Origin: Acidimicrobiales bacterium
GTDB taxonomy: Bacteria; Actinomycetota; Acidimicrobiia; Acidimicrobiales; Poriferisodalaceae
Length of the DNA stretch: 64,000 bases
Assembly: GCA_009843525.1 (NCBI GenBank)
Contig: VYDH01000018.1
Location: forward strand, 62,001-126,000
Reading direction: 5' to 3'
Positions within the stretch are counted from its first letter, which is position 1, and the number at the start of each line of letters is the position of its first letter. The notes under the pieces were generated by a model that was not told the origin of the DNA, did not search any database, and saw nothing but the letters and a program-made list of their open reading frames with translations. A program made the position numbers and the translations under genes. Positions 35,633 to 45,297 of the stretch are shown in pieces.

Positions 35633-36169
35633 ATGATGGCGGGCGCCGGGCCGCTGGCCCGGTCAACGCTGGTGTTGGCCGTTGCCGTCGTCGTTCACGT
35701 GGGCTTGCTGGCACACATCACCCCGGCGGGAGTCATCGTCGATCCACTGGTCTTGCTGGCCGTCGCGGGCGGCATGATGGGCGGCCGCAGCGCAGGGGCG
35801 ACCTTCGGCGGGGGCTGCGGCCTCGCGGCCGATCTCATCCTTCATACGCCGTTCGGCATGTCGCTGCTCGTGCTGACGCTGGTGGGGTATCTGTCGGGTG
35901 CCATCACCGAGCAGATCCCCTCGGCCGGCAGGCTCGCTCGTGCCGCGATCGCGTCATTGCTGGCAGCGGGCGGGATCGGCCTCTTCGCCGGCGCCGGTTG
36001 GCTGATGGATCTTGTCTACGTGACGGAGGCACCGCTTGTCCGCATCGCCATCGTGACCGGCGCTGCGTCCCTGCTGACCAATCCGCTGCTCGAGCGAGCG
36101 ACTCGCTGGGCCCTCATCATCCGTCCGCGCATGACCGCTAGTCCAGAAAGCACGGCGCGCGGTGGATGA
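35633..36169 (+). CDS. mreD: Rod shape-determining protein MreD
   Basis: 178-residue integral membrane protein with about five spans (LVLAVAVVVHVGLLAHI, DPLVLLAVAGGMMGG, LLVLTLVGYLSGAI and two more). It has the GxxxGLxxDL-type segment GGGCGLAADLIL common in MreD. It stabilises MreC and links to MreB. The ATG at 35633 or 35636 could be used. Its end overlaps mrdA by eight bases. Confidence 0.85.
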   Translation: MMAGAGPLARSTLVLAVAVVVHVGLLAHITPAGVIVDPLVLLAVAGGMMGGRSAGATFGGGCGLAADLILHTPFGMSLLVLTLVGYLSGAITEQIPSAGRLARAAIASLLAAGGIGLFAGAGWLMDLVYVTEAPLVRIAIVTGAASLLTNPLLERATRWALIIRPRMTASPESTARGG

Positions 36170-38453
36170 GCGGGTCCGCCGGCGGATGGCCTTCATCGGC
36201 ATCGTGATAGTGGGACTGTTCGGAGCGCTGTTCACCCGACTGTGGTACCTGCAGGTACTCGAGACGGAGCAGTTCGCGGCGGCTGCGGAGTCGAATCAGG
36301 TCCGCATCATCATCACGCCGCCGACGCGCGGCCGCATCCTCGACCGCCATGGCGTGGTGCTCGCAGACAACGTCCGCACCGGCGTGGTGACCTATGACCA
36401 CTCGAGATACAGCGAGCAGCACACCGAAGCCGTGCTGACCGAACTGGCTGACCTGCTCGATGTGCCCGCCGCGCGGCTCAGCCAGGGTTTTGCCGACCAG
36501 CGCACCCACCCGCTGGCCCCGAAGGTGGTCGCGACGGGTCTCGACGAAGACGGCCTGCTGAGGGTGGCCGAGCGCTCGATTGCCGGCGTGGAGGCCCGGT
36601 GGGACTGGGTGCGGGTATACCCGCAGAACGAGGTGGGCGCGCACATCGTCGGTTACGTCGGGGCGATGTCGGAGCGCCAGCATCGCGAGCTGATCGACGA
36701 CGGCTACCTGCCGTACGAGCGGGTCGGCAGGGCTGGCATCGAGGGTCTCTTCGAAGCGGAGCTCCATGGCGAACCGGGACGCACCAAGCTTGAGGTTGAC
36801 CGTCAGGACCGCGTGCAGCGGATATTGGCCGATGTCCCCCCCGAACCGGGACACGACATCGTGCTCTCCATCGACGTCGAATTGCAGGCCGCCGCCGAGT
36901 CATACCTGCGGCAGGGACTGATCTCAGCGCGCAAGACAGTGAGCGAGGACTCCGGCTTCTTCTACCCGGCGCTCACCGGGGCTGCCGTCGTGATGGACGT
37001 GCGCAACGGTGACGTGCTGGCGATGGTGTCGCACCCGACCTACGACCCCACGTGGATGGTCGAGGGACTGTCGTTGGCGGAGTACCGGTCGGTATTCGAG
37101 AATCCCTACGCCCCCGGCGCGCTCAACAACCTCGCCGTGCAAGGCACCTACTCGCCCGGGTCGGTGTTCAAACCGGTGACGGCGCTCGCCGGTTTGGACG
37201 CGGGACTCATCTCGCCGCGGGCGGCCTTCCATGACGTGGGCTACTACAGGATCCCCGATGCGCGTGGCTGCACCGGCCGCTGCACGTTCTTCAATGCCGA
37301 TAGAGCTGCCCTCGGCACCTTGGACCTCTCCGGGGCATTGACCCGATCGAGCGACGCCTACTTCTACAAGGTGTCCGACGACCTCTTCTGGATCGATGGC
37401 CCTGAGCAGTGGGCAATTCAGGACATGGCCCGCTCGCTCGGTTTCGGATCCCCGACCGGCGTGCAGCTGCCGTTCGAGAAATCGGGCCGGGTGCCCGACG
37501 GCGACGTCAAGCAGACCCTCTTCGAGTTGAGCCCCGAGGCCTACAACCCCTACGACGAACCAGCGCGATGGTTCCCGGGCGACAACATCAACACCGGCAT
37601 CGGCCAGGGGCTTGTCGCCGTGACACCGATGCAGCTCGCCAACGCCTACGCCACGATGGCCAACGGCGGGACGCTCTTCTCGCCGAACATCGTCGAAGCG
37701 GTGGTCTCGCGGCGCGCCGAGTCGTTCGGCGAGCCGGTACTGACCTTCGAACCCCGGGTGCTCGATGTGGTGGACTTCCCTGGAGGGAGTGCTGTCGTGC
37801 GGGAAGGGTTGAGCAACGTCACGAATTCCCGGTTGCGAGGCACCGCCGCGAAGGCGTTTGAGGGCTATGACCACGCGGGCTACCCGGTGTCGGGCAAGAC
37901 CGGCACGGCCCAGGCGCAGGGCTTGAACGCCGTGCTGCGGCGCAAGAAGGAGGACACGGCGGTGTTCGTTGCGTGGGCGCCGTCGCACGATCCTCGCTAT
38001 GCCGTGGCTGTGGTCATGGAAGAGGCCGGCTACGGCGGCGAGGCGGCAGCGCCCGTGGCTCGGCGGATCCTCGAGGCAGTGAGGGCCTACGAGCAGCGCT
38101 GGCCCGAGCCCCAGATTGCGTTCTCGCCGCCTCAGCCCGAGTGCCCCGAGGTGCCAGAGGCGCTGCGAGGTGATCCGGCATTCCTGGGCTACGTGCCCGA
38201 AGGTTGCCCGTGGGGCATCCAGCTGCCGCGGGCGAACACGCCGTCGGATGCGGACGGTGACGGCATCCCCGATGTGGACCAGATCGAGGGCGCCCTTCCG
38301 GCCAACGCCCAGCGCCGCAGGGAGGCACTGCGGCGCAATCAGACACGCCGCAGGGAGGCACTGCGGCGCAATCAGACACGCCGCAGGGAGGCACAGCGGC
38401 GCAATCAGACACGCCGCAGGGGGGCACTGATCAGGGCTGGGGCTGGGTCGTGA
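36162..38453 (+). CDS. mrdA: Peptidoglycan D,D-transpeptidase PBP2
   Basis: Class B penicillin-binding protein that crosslinks peptidoglycan with RodA, 763 residues. One N-terminal membrane helix, then the dimerisation domain (RGRILDRHGVVLADN) and transpeptidase with S334-x-x-K337 (GSVFKP), S396-S-D398 and K579-T-G. After about residue 650 is a tail not found in typical PBP2: a Pro-rich piece, an EF-hand-like D696-x-D-x-D700 calcium-type loop, and an Arg-rich 11-residue repeat. The tail should lie outside the membrane. Its stop overlaps the rodA GTG (GTGA). Confidence 0.92.
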   Translation: MDERVRRRMAFIGIVIVGLFGALFTRLWYLQVLETEQFAAAAESNQVRIIITPPTRGRILDRHGVVLADNVRTGVVTYDHSRYSEQHTEAVLTELADLLDVPAARLSQGFADQRTHPLAPKVVATGLDEDGLLRVAERSIAGVEARWDWVRVYPQNEVGAHIVGYVGAMSERQHRELIDDGYLPYERVGRAGIEGLFEAELHGEPGRTKLEVDRQDRVQRILADVPPEPGHDIVLSIDVELQAAAESYLRQGLISARKTVSEDSGFFYPALTGAAVVMDVRNGDVLAMVSHPTYDPTWMVEGLSLAEYRSVFENPYAPGALNNLAVQGTYSPGSVFKPVTALAGLDAGLISPRAAFHDVGYYRIPDARGCTGRCTFFNADRAALGTLDLSGALTRSSDAYFYKVSDDLFWIDGPEQWAIQDMARSLGFGSPTGVQLPFEKSGRVPDGDVKQTLFELSPEAYNPYDEPARWFPGDNINTGIGQGLVAVTPMQLANAYATMANGGTLFSPNIVEAVVSRRAESFGEPVLTFEPRVLDVVDFPGGSAVVREGLSNVTNSRLRGTAAKAFEGYDHAGYPVSGKTGTAQAQGLNAVLRRKKEDTAVFVAWAPSHDPRYAVAVVMEEAGYGGEAAAPVARRILEAVRAYEQRWPEPQIAFSPPQPECPEVPEALRGDPAFLGYVPEGCPWGIQLPRANTPSDADGDGIPDVDQIEGALPANAQRRREALRRNQTRRREALRRNQTRRREAQRRNQTRRRGALIRAGAGS
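38313..38429 (+). repeat. 33-bp tandem repeat in the mrdA 3' end
   Basis: Three full units begin at 38313, 38346 and 38379, and a partial fourth at 38412. Each encodes RRREALRRNQT, with one L-to-Q change in the third. The units are nearly identical at DNA level, so the copy number may vary between strains. Confidence 0.9.
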
Positions 38454-39619
38454 TCGCACGGCTGCTGAATCGTTCCCAGACACGGCGCGAGCTGCAGTCG
38501 CCAGCGTGGTTCGCCGACTACTCATTGGCGCTGGCTGCGATAGCGATAGCGCTGCTCGGCGTCGCGATGAACTACTCCTCCACATGGCGAAGCCTGTCCT
38601 TCGAAGGCGGCGACCCGTGGACCGTGGCGCGACGCCAAGCGATCTTCGTGGGTGTCGGCATCGTGGTGATGATCATCGCCGCCGTCGTCGACTACCGGGT
38701 GCTGCGTTTCTACGCGACGCCTGCCTACCTGTTGGCGCTCGGAGCACTGGGTGGGCTGTTGTTCTGGGGGCCCGAGATTCGCAATGCGCGGTCGTGGTTC
38801 GTGCTGCCGGGCGTCGGCTTCCAGGTGCAGCCCTCCGAGTTCGCGAAGCTCGTCGTGATCGTGTCGCTGGCGGCGTTCGTCGCCAGCCACGAGGGATACC
38901 TGCGCTTCGACACGCTGTTCAACGCGGGCCTGCTGCTGGTAGTGCCCATGAGCCTGATCTACCTGCAGCCCGACCTCGGCACGATGCTGGTCTTCGTAGC
39001 CGTCGCCATGGGCATGCTGCTGGTCGCAGGGGCGCAGCTGCGCCACATCGTGGTCATTTCGCTCACCGGAATCCTGGCGCTCGTGCTCGTGTTCAGCATC
39101 GACGCGTTCCAAGGCCCCCGCTTGCTCAATGAGACGCAGCGAAACCGCTTGACGGCGTTCTTGGATCAGGACTTCGAGCCCCTGGAAGCCTCGTACAACC
39201 TGCGTCAGAGCCAGATCGCCATCGGTGCGGGCGGCATCTGGGGCCAAGGCTGGAAGCAAGGCACCCAAACCAACCTGGACTTGGTTCCCGAGCAGCACAA
39301 CGACTTCATCTTCACGGCGCTGGGAGAGGAATTCGGCCTCGTCGGCGGCACGCTCCTGCTCGCGCTGTATGCCTATATGTCCGTGCGCATATGGCAGATC
39401 GCTCGCGTCGCCAGCGACCCGTTCGGACGATTACTCACCGTCGGCATCCTCTCCATGCTGCTGTTCCAGGTGTTTCAGAACATCGGCATGACCATCGGCA
39501 TCATGCCCATCACCGGAATCCCGTTACCGCTCATGAGCCACGGCGGCTCTGGCACGGTCACCGCCTTCGCCGCAGTAGGCATCGTCATCAGCGTCGGAGC
39601 GCGGCGCTTCACCCTCTAG
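38450..39619 (+). CDS. rodA: Lipid II glycosyltransferase RodA
   Basis: SEDS-family peptidoglycan polymerase, 389 residues, about ten membrane spans. Family hallmarks are ARSWFVLPG, QPSEFAKL, YLQPDLGTML, GWKQGTQTNLDLVPEQHNDFIF and the final GIPLPLMSHGGSG. It partners the PBP2 encoded just upstream through a GTGA overlap. Confidence 0.95.
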   Translation: MIARLLNRSQTRRELQSPAWFADYSLALAAIAIALLGVAMNYSSTWRSLSFEGGDPWTVARRQAIFVGVGIVVMIIAAVVDYRVLRFYATPAYLLALGALGGLLFWGPEIRNARSWFVLPGVGFQVQPSEFAKLVVIVSLAAFVASHEGYLRFDTLFNAGLLLVVPMSLIYLQPDLGTMLVFVAVAMGMLLVAGAQLRHIVVISLTGILALVLVFSIDAFQGPRLLNETQRNRLTAFLDQDFEPLEASYNLRQSQIAIGAGGIWGQGWKQGTQTNLDLVPEQHNDFIFTALGEEFGLVGGTLLLALYAYMSVRIWQIARVASDPFGRLLTVGILSMLLFQVFQNIGMTIGIMPITGIPLPLMSHGGSGTVTAFAAVGIVISVGARRFTL

Positions 39620-39697
39620 GCACAGCCTCGCTTCCTGCCGCCGGCGCAGCGGGCACACGCTGGATAATCCACGAGGGCCGGTAGCGTTGAGGTTGCA

Positions 39698-41710
39698 ATG
39701 ACAACGCTGTGGCCCCGGCTCGAGCCTTTGCTGCCACGTGTCTCCAAGCCGGCGAGGTACATCGGCTGCGAGGACGGGATGCAACGACCGACCGTCGGCC
39801 CGCACCTCACGTCGTGGCTGCTGGCCTATCCCGACACGTACGAGATCGGCTTGCCGAACCAGGGCTTGCAGATCCTCTATGAGCTGCTGAACGAGCGCCC
39901 GGACGCCAGCGCCGAACGCACCTACGCGCCGTGGATCGACCTGGAAGCCGAGATGCGAGCCGCGGGGCTGCCGCTGTTCTCGGTGGACACGCACCGGGCG
40001 GCAGGCGACTTCGACATCATCGCTTTCAACCTCTCGGCTGAGCTCGTGTACACCAACGTGCTCAACTGCATCGATCTGGCGGGGTTGGACGTGCGTGCAG
40101 CCCGGCGCAACGATGACGACCCGCTCATCGGTGCCGGCGGTCATTGCGCCTACAACCCCGAGCCCCTGGCGGACTTCGTGGACTTCTTCGTAATCGGCGA
40201 TGGCGAGGAGGTGGTCGCCGAGATCACTGAAGCCGTCGGTGCCTGGAAGCGAACCGGCAAGCGGCCGGGCACGCGCGCCACGATCCTGCGAGACCTCGCC
40301 GGCATCGAGGGTGTGTATGTGCCGGCGATGTACGACATTGCCTATGACGGGCCGGCACTCGCCGCCGTCACACCGAAGTACCCGGACGTGCCAGCGCTGG
40401 TCGCCAAGCGCACAGTGGCCGATCTTGCCGAGTGGCCGTATCCGCGGCGGCAGCTCGTGCCGGTGACCGAGGTCGTCCATGACCGGCTCTCGGTCGAGGT
40501 GTTCCGGGGATGCACCCGGGGCTGCCGCTTCTGCCAGGCGGGAATGATCACCCGCCCGGTTCGTGAGCGCCCCGCTGCCCAGGTCCGCGAGATGGTGACT
40601 TCAGGCCTCGAGCGCAGCGGCTACGACGAAGTCAGCCTGATGTCGCTGTCGACTGCCGATTACAGCGGGATCGCCGAGCTCGTGCGCGACACGGTCACCG
40701 CCGGCGGCGCCGGCGGCAACACCACAGGCGGCACAGGCGGCGCTGACGCCAACCGGATCAGCGTTTCGCTGCCGAGCATGCGTGTCGACGCCTTCACCGT
40801 CGACGTGGCGGCCCAGGTGTCACGCGCCCGTCGCACGGGGCTCACCTTTGCCCCGGAGGCAGGGTCGTGGCGGCTGCGCCAGATCATCAACAAGCTCATC
40901 ACCGAGGAAGACCTGTACGGGGCGGTGCGCTCGGCCTACAGCCAGGGCTGGCACCGCATGAAGCTGTACTTCCTCACGGGCCTGCCGTCGGAGATGGACC
41001 CCGACACAGAGGCAATCGCCCACTTGGCCGATGCCTGCACCCGGATCGGGCAGGAGTACACCAAGCGTGCATCGGTGACGGTGTCGCTGGGGGGCTTCGT
41101 GCCCAAACCGCATACGCCGTTCCAGTGGTTCGGGCAGAACCCGCCCGAAGAGCTGGCGCGAAAGGTGCGGCTGGTGCGCTCGGCGCTGGGTCGCAACCGG
41201 CGGGTGCAGCTGAAGTGGCACGACCCGGCCGCTTCGACGGCGGAGGGCATCGCCAGCCGAGGTGATCGCCGCGTCGGGGCGGTCATCGAATACGTCTGGC
41301 GCAAGGGCGGCACGTTCCAGGAGTGGAGCGAGCGCTTCGACTTGAGCTTGTGGGAAGAGGCCATGGCAGCGTGCGGCCTCAGCCTCGACTGGTACGTGTA
41401 CCGCCATCGCGGCGAGCACGAGGTGCTGCCCTGGGACCACATCGGCGCCGGGCTGCACCGCGACTTTCTCTGGCACGACTGGCAGGACGCCCTGGCTGGG
41501 CATGGCCTGCCTGACTGCCGATGGACCCCGTGCTACGACTGCGGGGCCTGTACTGAATATGGGATCGAGCACATGGTTGCGTCCCCCGTCGCCCCCAATG
41601 GCGGCAGTCAGGGGACGGGACAGGATCTCGCGACCGGCCATCTCGTGCCGGTTGAGCTGCGCCCTCGCCAGTTGGCGGGCGCAGGAGCACCGAGCGGGGG
41701 CGGCGCATGA
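39698..41710 (+). CDS. B12-binding domain / radical SAM protein, TIGR03960-like
   Basis: 670-residue radical SAM protein of the family found beside rne-rplU-rpmA-obg. The N-terminal half is a cobalamin-binding-like domain; the cluster cysteines are C272, C276 and C279 in FRGCTRGCRFCQAG. Then follow FAPEAGSWRLRQIINK, KLYFLTGLPSE and a C-terminal zinc-like CYDCGACTEYG. The function is unknown; a tRNA or ribosome modification role is suspected from location. A run of Gly/Ala (AGGAGGNTTGGTGG) is inserted after the radical SAM core. The start has a TAGCGT ten bases upstream. Confidence 0.85.
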   Translation: MTTLWPRLEPLLPRVSKPARYIGCEDGMQRPTVGPHLTSWLLAYPDTYEIGLPNQGLQILYELLNERPDASAERTYAPWIDLEAEMRAAGLPLFSVDTHRAAGDFDIIAFNLSAELVYTNVLNCIDLAGLDVRAARRNDDDPLIGAGGHCAYNPEPLADFVDFFVIGDGEEVVAEITEAVGAWKRTGKRPGTRATILRDLAGIEGVYVPAMYDIAYDGPALAAVTPKYPDVPALVAKRTVADLAEWPYPRRQLVPVTEVVHDRLSVEVFRGCTRGCRFCQAGMITRPVRERPAAQVREMVTSGLERSGYDEVSLMSLSTADYSGIAELVRDTVTAGGAGGNTTGGTGGADANRISVSLPSMRVDAFTVDVAAQVSRARRTGLTFAPEAGSWRLRQIINKLITEEDLYGAVRSAYSQGWHRMKLYFLTGLPSEMDPDTEAIAHLADACTRIGQEYTKRASVTVSLGGFVPKPHTPFQWFGQNPPEELARKVRLVRSALGRNRRVQLKWHDPAASTAEGIASRGDRRVGAVIEYVWRKGGTFQEWSERFDLSLWEEAMAACGLSLDWYVYRHRGEHEVLPWDHIGAGLHRDFLWHDWQDALAGHGLPDCRWTPCYDCGACTEYGIEHMVASPVAPNGGSQGTGQDLATGHLVPVELRPRQLAGAGAPSGGGA

Positions 41711-41771
41711 TGCGCTGGGCCACCGCACCGGTGCCGAGCTGCAGTGCCGCTCCCACCCTCGTGGGTGGGAG

Positions 41772-42596
41772 ATGTCGTTGAAGCTGCGCGTCCGCTTTTC
41801 CAAGGTCGGCAAGATCCGGTTCATAGGTCACCGCGACGTGGCGCGCGTCACCGAGCGCGCCGTGCGCAAAGTTGGGCTGCCGGTGGCCTACAGCCAGGGC
41901 TTCTCGCCTCGGATGAAGCTGAGCTTCGGGCTGGCGCTGCCCACCGGGTACGAGTCGGAAGCCGAGTTCGTGGAGTTGCCGCTCGTTGCAGACGCGGTGC
42001 GCGACGGGGGAGCTGCAGAACCAGGTGCCAGGCATGCAGCGGGTCCTGTGATTGTCTGCCGGAGCGGAACTCATGCACCCTGCGAGCACGGGCTGCAGTC
42101 GGCTGGTCCGGGCTACTGCACCGTTGCCGAGGCGCTCAGCGAGGCGCTGCCGGTGGGCATGGAGGTGTCCGCTGCGACGTTGGTCGACGGGCGCGGCCCG
42201 TCGCTGCAAGCGGCGGTTCACTCGTGCGGTTGGCAGTTCGAGATCGTTGGGCTCGATGCATCCGCAGCGGCGAAAGCGGTTGCAGACTTCCTTGCCGCCG
42301 GTACCGTCGTAACTGAACGGGTGCACAAAGGCGAGACCGTGAGTTCGGATATCCGGCCCAGCGTTGAGGTGCTGCAGGTGGTCGGATGCTCGGATCGAGG
42401 GGCGGTGCTGAACGCCGAGCTGTCAGCTACGCCCCGGGTGGTGCGCCCCAGCGAACTGGTGCCAGCGCTTGCGCCGGCACACGAGATGGGCATAGCCCGG
42501 AGAACACATCAATGGACGAGTGGCGCCGCAGGACGAGCCGAACCGGCCGTGCCTGCCGTGTGCGCCCAGAAGAACAAGGAACCCATCAGTGGATGA
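41772..42596 (+). CDS. Radical-SAM-associated DUF2344 protein, TIGR03936-like
   Basis: 274-residue partner of the preceding gene in many bacteria. The characteristic start is LKLRVRFSKVGKIRFIGHRD, with AYSQGFSPRMKLSFGLALPTG. The middle contains an unusual Gly/Ala/Cys-rich insertion after FVELPLVADAV, and the C-terminal tail is variable. The ATG at 41772 is chosen by homology; the GGGAG before it is too close to act as a ribosome site. The stop overlaps rne by eight bases. Confidence 0.8.
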   Translation: MSLKLRVRFSKVGKIRFIGHRDVARVTERAVRKVGLPVAYSQGFSPRMKLSFGLALPTGYESEAEFVELPLVADAVRDGGAAEPGARHAAGPVIVCRSGTHAPCEHGLQSAGPGYCTVAEALSEALPVGMEVSAATLVDGRGPSLQAAVHSCGWQFEIVGLDASAAAKAVADFLAAGTVVTERVHKGETVSSDIRPSVEVLQVVGCSDRGAVLNAELSATPRVVRPSELVPALAPAHEMGIARRTHQWTSGAAGRAEPAVPAVCAQKNKEPISG

Positions 42597-44421
42597 ATCA
42601 ACACTGAACGACACAACACCTGCCGTGCGTAAACGACGACTGGTCGTGCCCGCCACGCAGAACGAAAACACCGAGGACAAACCAGAGCCCAAGGCAAAAT
42701 CCAAGCCCAAGCCCAAGGCGAAGTCGGAGCCGAAGGCCAAGCCCAAAGCAAGTTCCGGGCCCAAGCCGAAGTCGAAGGCCGATCCCCCGCAAGCCGAGCC
42801 CGAATCTGCGAAACCACCGGTCCCGCCGGTGCCGCCGCCGGCCCGCAAGCCCCAGATCGGAGACAGCCGCCCGGCGCCCGCTCAGCAGGCACCCGATGGC
42901 GATGGTGCCGGCGGTCGCCGCCGTCGCAGGCGGGGCGGCCGCGGCCGCGGCGGCCGCGGCCGATCCAGCGAGACCGCGACGGCCACCACGGAAACTCGCA
43001 ATGGCGCCCACGCCCCGGTCGAGGCCATCCTGGCCGACCAGCGGCCGCTTGAGCTCGACGATGAGCAGCTCACCGAGCGCCGCGGCAAGTACCGCAACGG
43101 CAAGCCGCTGGGCCGGTACCGGATGTGTGTTCATGTCTCCGAGGGAGCGACGCACATCTCCGTACTCGAAGGCCGATCACTGATCGAGTACTACGTGAGC
43201 CGTCCTTCCGACGACATCTCCGAAATCTACGGCAACCTCTACCTCGGTCGGGTGCGGCGTGTGCTTCCGGGCATGGAAGCGGCGTTCGTCGACATCGGCA
43301 CGCCCAAGCAGGCGGTGCTCTACCGGGGCGATCTGACCGTTGCATCCGACGAGAGCGATGACGACGGCGGATCGGAACGCAAGCGGGCCGGCGGGCGGCG
43401 AGGGCGTTCAGTGTCAGGGCCGGCGATCGGCGAGCTGATCAAGAACGGCCAGACGATCATGTGCCAGGTCATCAAGAACCCGATCGGCCACAAGGGTGCC
43501 CGCCTGACTACCGAGGTGTCGCTGCCGGGCCGTTTCGTGGTGCTCATTCCGAACAGCAGCGTGATGGGCATCTCGCGTCGCCTGCCCAGCCGCGAGCGGC
43601 GCCGTCTGCGCAGCCTGCTGGCCAAGGAGATCCCGGATGGCTTCGGTGTCATCCTGCGGACGGCTGCCGAGAACGTCACCGCGGCCGAGATCCGCCGCGA
43701 CATCGAACGGCTCACACAGCAGTGGACCAAGATCTCCGAACTGGCGGAACGCTCCGATGCGCCTGTGCTGCTGTTCCGGGAGCCCGAGTTGGCCGTGCGC
43801 ATCATCCGCGAGCAGTTCACCGCGGACTTCCGTGAAGTGGTGATCGATGACCCGGCGCTGTTCGAACAGGTCAAGGGCTACATGGAGGCGGTGGCAGCGC
43901 CGCTGGTGGACCGCATCCGGTACTACGACCCGGTCGCTGAACGGCTGCCGCTGTTCGAGCGGGTGCGCGTGGCTGAGCAGGTGCGCAAGGCCACCGATCG
44001 TAAGGTTTGGCTGCCATCGGGCGGGTCGCTCATCATCGAGCACACCGAAGCGTTGACGGTGATCGACGTCAACACAGGGCGCAACGTGGGCAAGTCCAGC
44101 CTGAACGAAACGCTGTTCCAGAACAACCTGGAGGCCGCTACCGAGATTGCGAAGCAACTGCGGCTGCGGGACATCGGCGGGATCATCATCATCGACTTCG
44201 TGGACATGGACGACAAGCAACAGCGGGACAAGCTCATGTCGACGTTGAACGAGGCGCTGGCTCGCGACAAGACCCGTACGGCCACCGAACCGATTTCGGA
44301 CATGGGCATTGTGCAGATGACCCGGATGCGCACCGGTGAGGGGTTGCTGGAGTCGATGTCGGACCCGTGCGAAGCGTGCGACGGACGCGGCATCCAGCTG
44401 CGCGAGTCTCTGTTTGCTTGA
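42589..44421 (+). CDS. rne: Ribonuclease E/G
   Basis: Endoribonuclease that starts mRNA decay and processes rRNA and tRNA precursors, 610 residues. An N-terminal low-complexity region of about 130 residues is Lys/Pro repeats (KSKPKPKAKSEPKAKP) and an RGG-like arginine block. The catalytic part follows: S1 domain (GRVRRVLPGMEAAFVDIG), the RNase H-like core, the metal aspartates in VIDVNTGR and IIDFVDMD, and the zinc link CEACDGRG. The GTG at 42589 has AAGGA eight bases before. It is the E/G form without the C-terminal scaffold of E. coli RNase E. Confidence 0.92.
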   Translation: MDESTLNDTTPAVRKRRLVVPATQNENTEDKPEPKAKSKPKPKAKSEPKAKPKASSGPKPKSKADPPQAEPESAKPPVPPVPPPARKPQIGDSRPAPAQQAPDGDGAGGRRRRRRGGRGRGGRGRSSETATATTETRNGAHAPVEAILADQRPLELDDEQLTERRGKYRNGKPLGRYRMCVHVSEGATHISVLEGRSLIEYYVSRPSDDISEIYGNLYLGRVRRVLPGMEAAFVDIGTPKQAVLYRGDLTVASDESDDDGGSERKRAGGRRGRSVSGPAIGELIKNGQTIMCQVIKNPIGHKGARLTTEVSLPGRFVVLIPNSSVMGISRRLPSRERRRLRSLLAKEIPDGFGVILRTAAENVTAAEIRRDIERLTQQWTKISELAERSDAPVLLFREPELAVRIIREQFTADFREVVIDDPALFEQVKGYMEAVAAPLVDRIRYYDPVAERLPLFERVRVAEQVRKATDRKVWLPSGGSLIIEHTEALTVIDVNTGRNVGKSSLNETLFQNNLEAATEIAKQLRLRDIGGIIIIDFVDMDDKQQRDKLMSTLNEALARDKTRTATEPISDMGIVQMTRMRTGEGLLESMSDPCEACDGRGIQLRESLFA

Positions 44422-44479
44422 TTCCGGGCTGCTTGATTCTGGGCCGCAAATCCACTCGCCGATCCAGTGGCCTCATCGG

Positions 44480-44485
44480 TATCCT
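44480..44485 (+). promoter_or_regulatory. Putative -10 box for rplU-rpmA
   Basis: TATCCT, 9 bases before the rplU ATG at 44495, without a ribosome site. Confidence 0.35.
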
Positions 44486-44494
44486 CTCCAACCG

Positions 44495-44806
44495 ATGTAC
44501 GCAGTCATCGCTACCGGCGGCAAGCAGCGCCGCGTCGAGGCCGGCCAGCGGCTCGACATTGAGCTGCTCGCGGTTCCGCCCGGCGAAGAGGTCACCTTCA
44601 CGCCGGTGCTGGTGGTGAATGACGGTGCCGTGCTGGCGACGCCCGACGAGCTGGTCGGCGCCTCGGTGACCGGCCGGGTGGTCGGCGAGGTCAAGGGGCC
44701 CAAGATCGACGGCTTCACCTACAAGAACGCCACGACCAACCGGCGCAGGTGGGGGCACCGGCAGCGCTACAGCACGGTCGAGATCACCCACATCGCAACC
44801 GCCTAG
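44495..44806 (+). CDS. rplU: 50S ribosomal protein L21
   Basis: 103-residue L21 with the usual start [11 protein letters not shown] and end [21 protein letters not shown]. It binds 23S rRNA near L20. It forms the standard rplU-rpmA-obg block. The start ATG lacks a clear Shine-Dalgarno. Confidence 0.95.
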   Translation: MYAVIATGGKQRRVEAGQRLDIELLAVPPGEEVTFTPVLVVNDGAVLATPDELVGASVTGRVVGEVKGPKIDGFTYKNATTNRRRWGHRQRYSTVEITHIATA

Positions 44807-44868
44807 AGGCATCGCGGCAGGCACGCGAGAGCGGACACAACTCGAGACCGGACAAGAGGGACAGCACC

Positions 44869-45120
44869 ATGTCGAAGACCAAGGGCGGAGGCTCCACTCG
44901 CAACGGCCGAGACTCCGTGGCAAAGCGCCTGGGCGTGAAGGTCTATTCGGGGCAGACCATCGACGCCGGCGGCATCATCGTGCGCCAGCGGGGCACCAAG
45001 TTCCATCCCGGCCGGAACGTGGGCCGCGGCAAGGACGACACCCTGTTCGCGACAGCTCCCGGCGTGGTGCGTTTTGGCTTCCGCCGCGGGCGCCGGCTCG
45101 TCGACGTCGTGCCGTCGTAG
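44869..45120 (+). CDS. rpmA: 50S ribosomal protein L27
   Basis: 83-residue L27. It shows the conserved start [15 protein letters not shown] and [14 protein letters not shown]. The N-terminus reaches the peptidyl-transferase centre. AAGAGGG precedes the ATG. No cleavable N-terminal extension of the Firmicute type is present. Confidence 0.97.
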   Translation: MSKTKGGGSTRNGRDSVAKRLGVKVYSGQTIDAGGIIVRQRGTKFHPGRNVGRGKDDTLFATAPGVVRFGFRRGRRLVDVVPS

Positions 45121-45297
45121 TTCTCCAGTACTTCGTCCCGAGACCTGAAAGCGTCTGTGAGGGCGCCAAGAGGCTGAGCCGAATGGCGAAGCCGTGGCCC
45201 GAGCGGCCCGTGAGCCCGTATCGAATGAAACTGGGAACATGAGCGGGAAACAAACAGGCTCCTCGGCAGGATGGTTCGCCAGTCCGCGCACCCTCTC

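Noticed and set aside
38313..38429. Possible CRISPR repeats.
   Set aside because: The units are contiguous with no spacers and keep the mrdA reading frame.
45121..45297. A small gene between rpmA and obg.
   Set aside because: Short frames exist but none has a ribosome site, typical composition or recognisable sequence.
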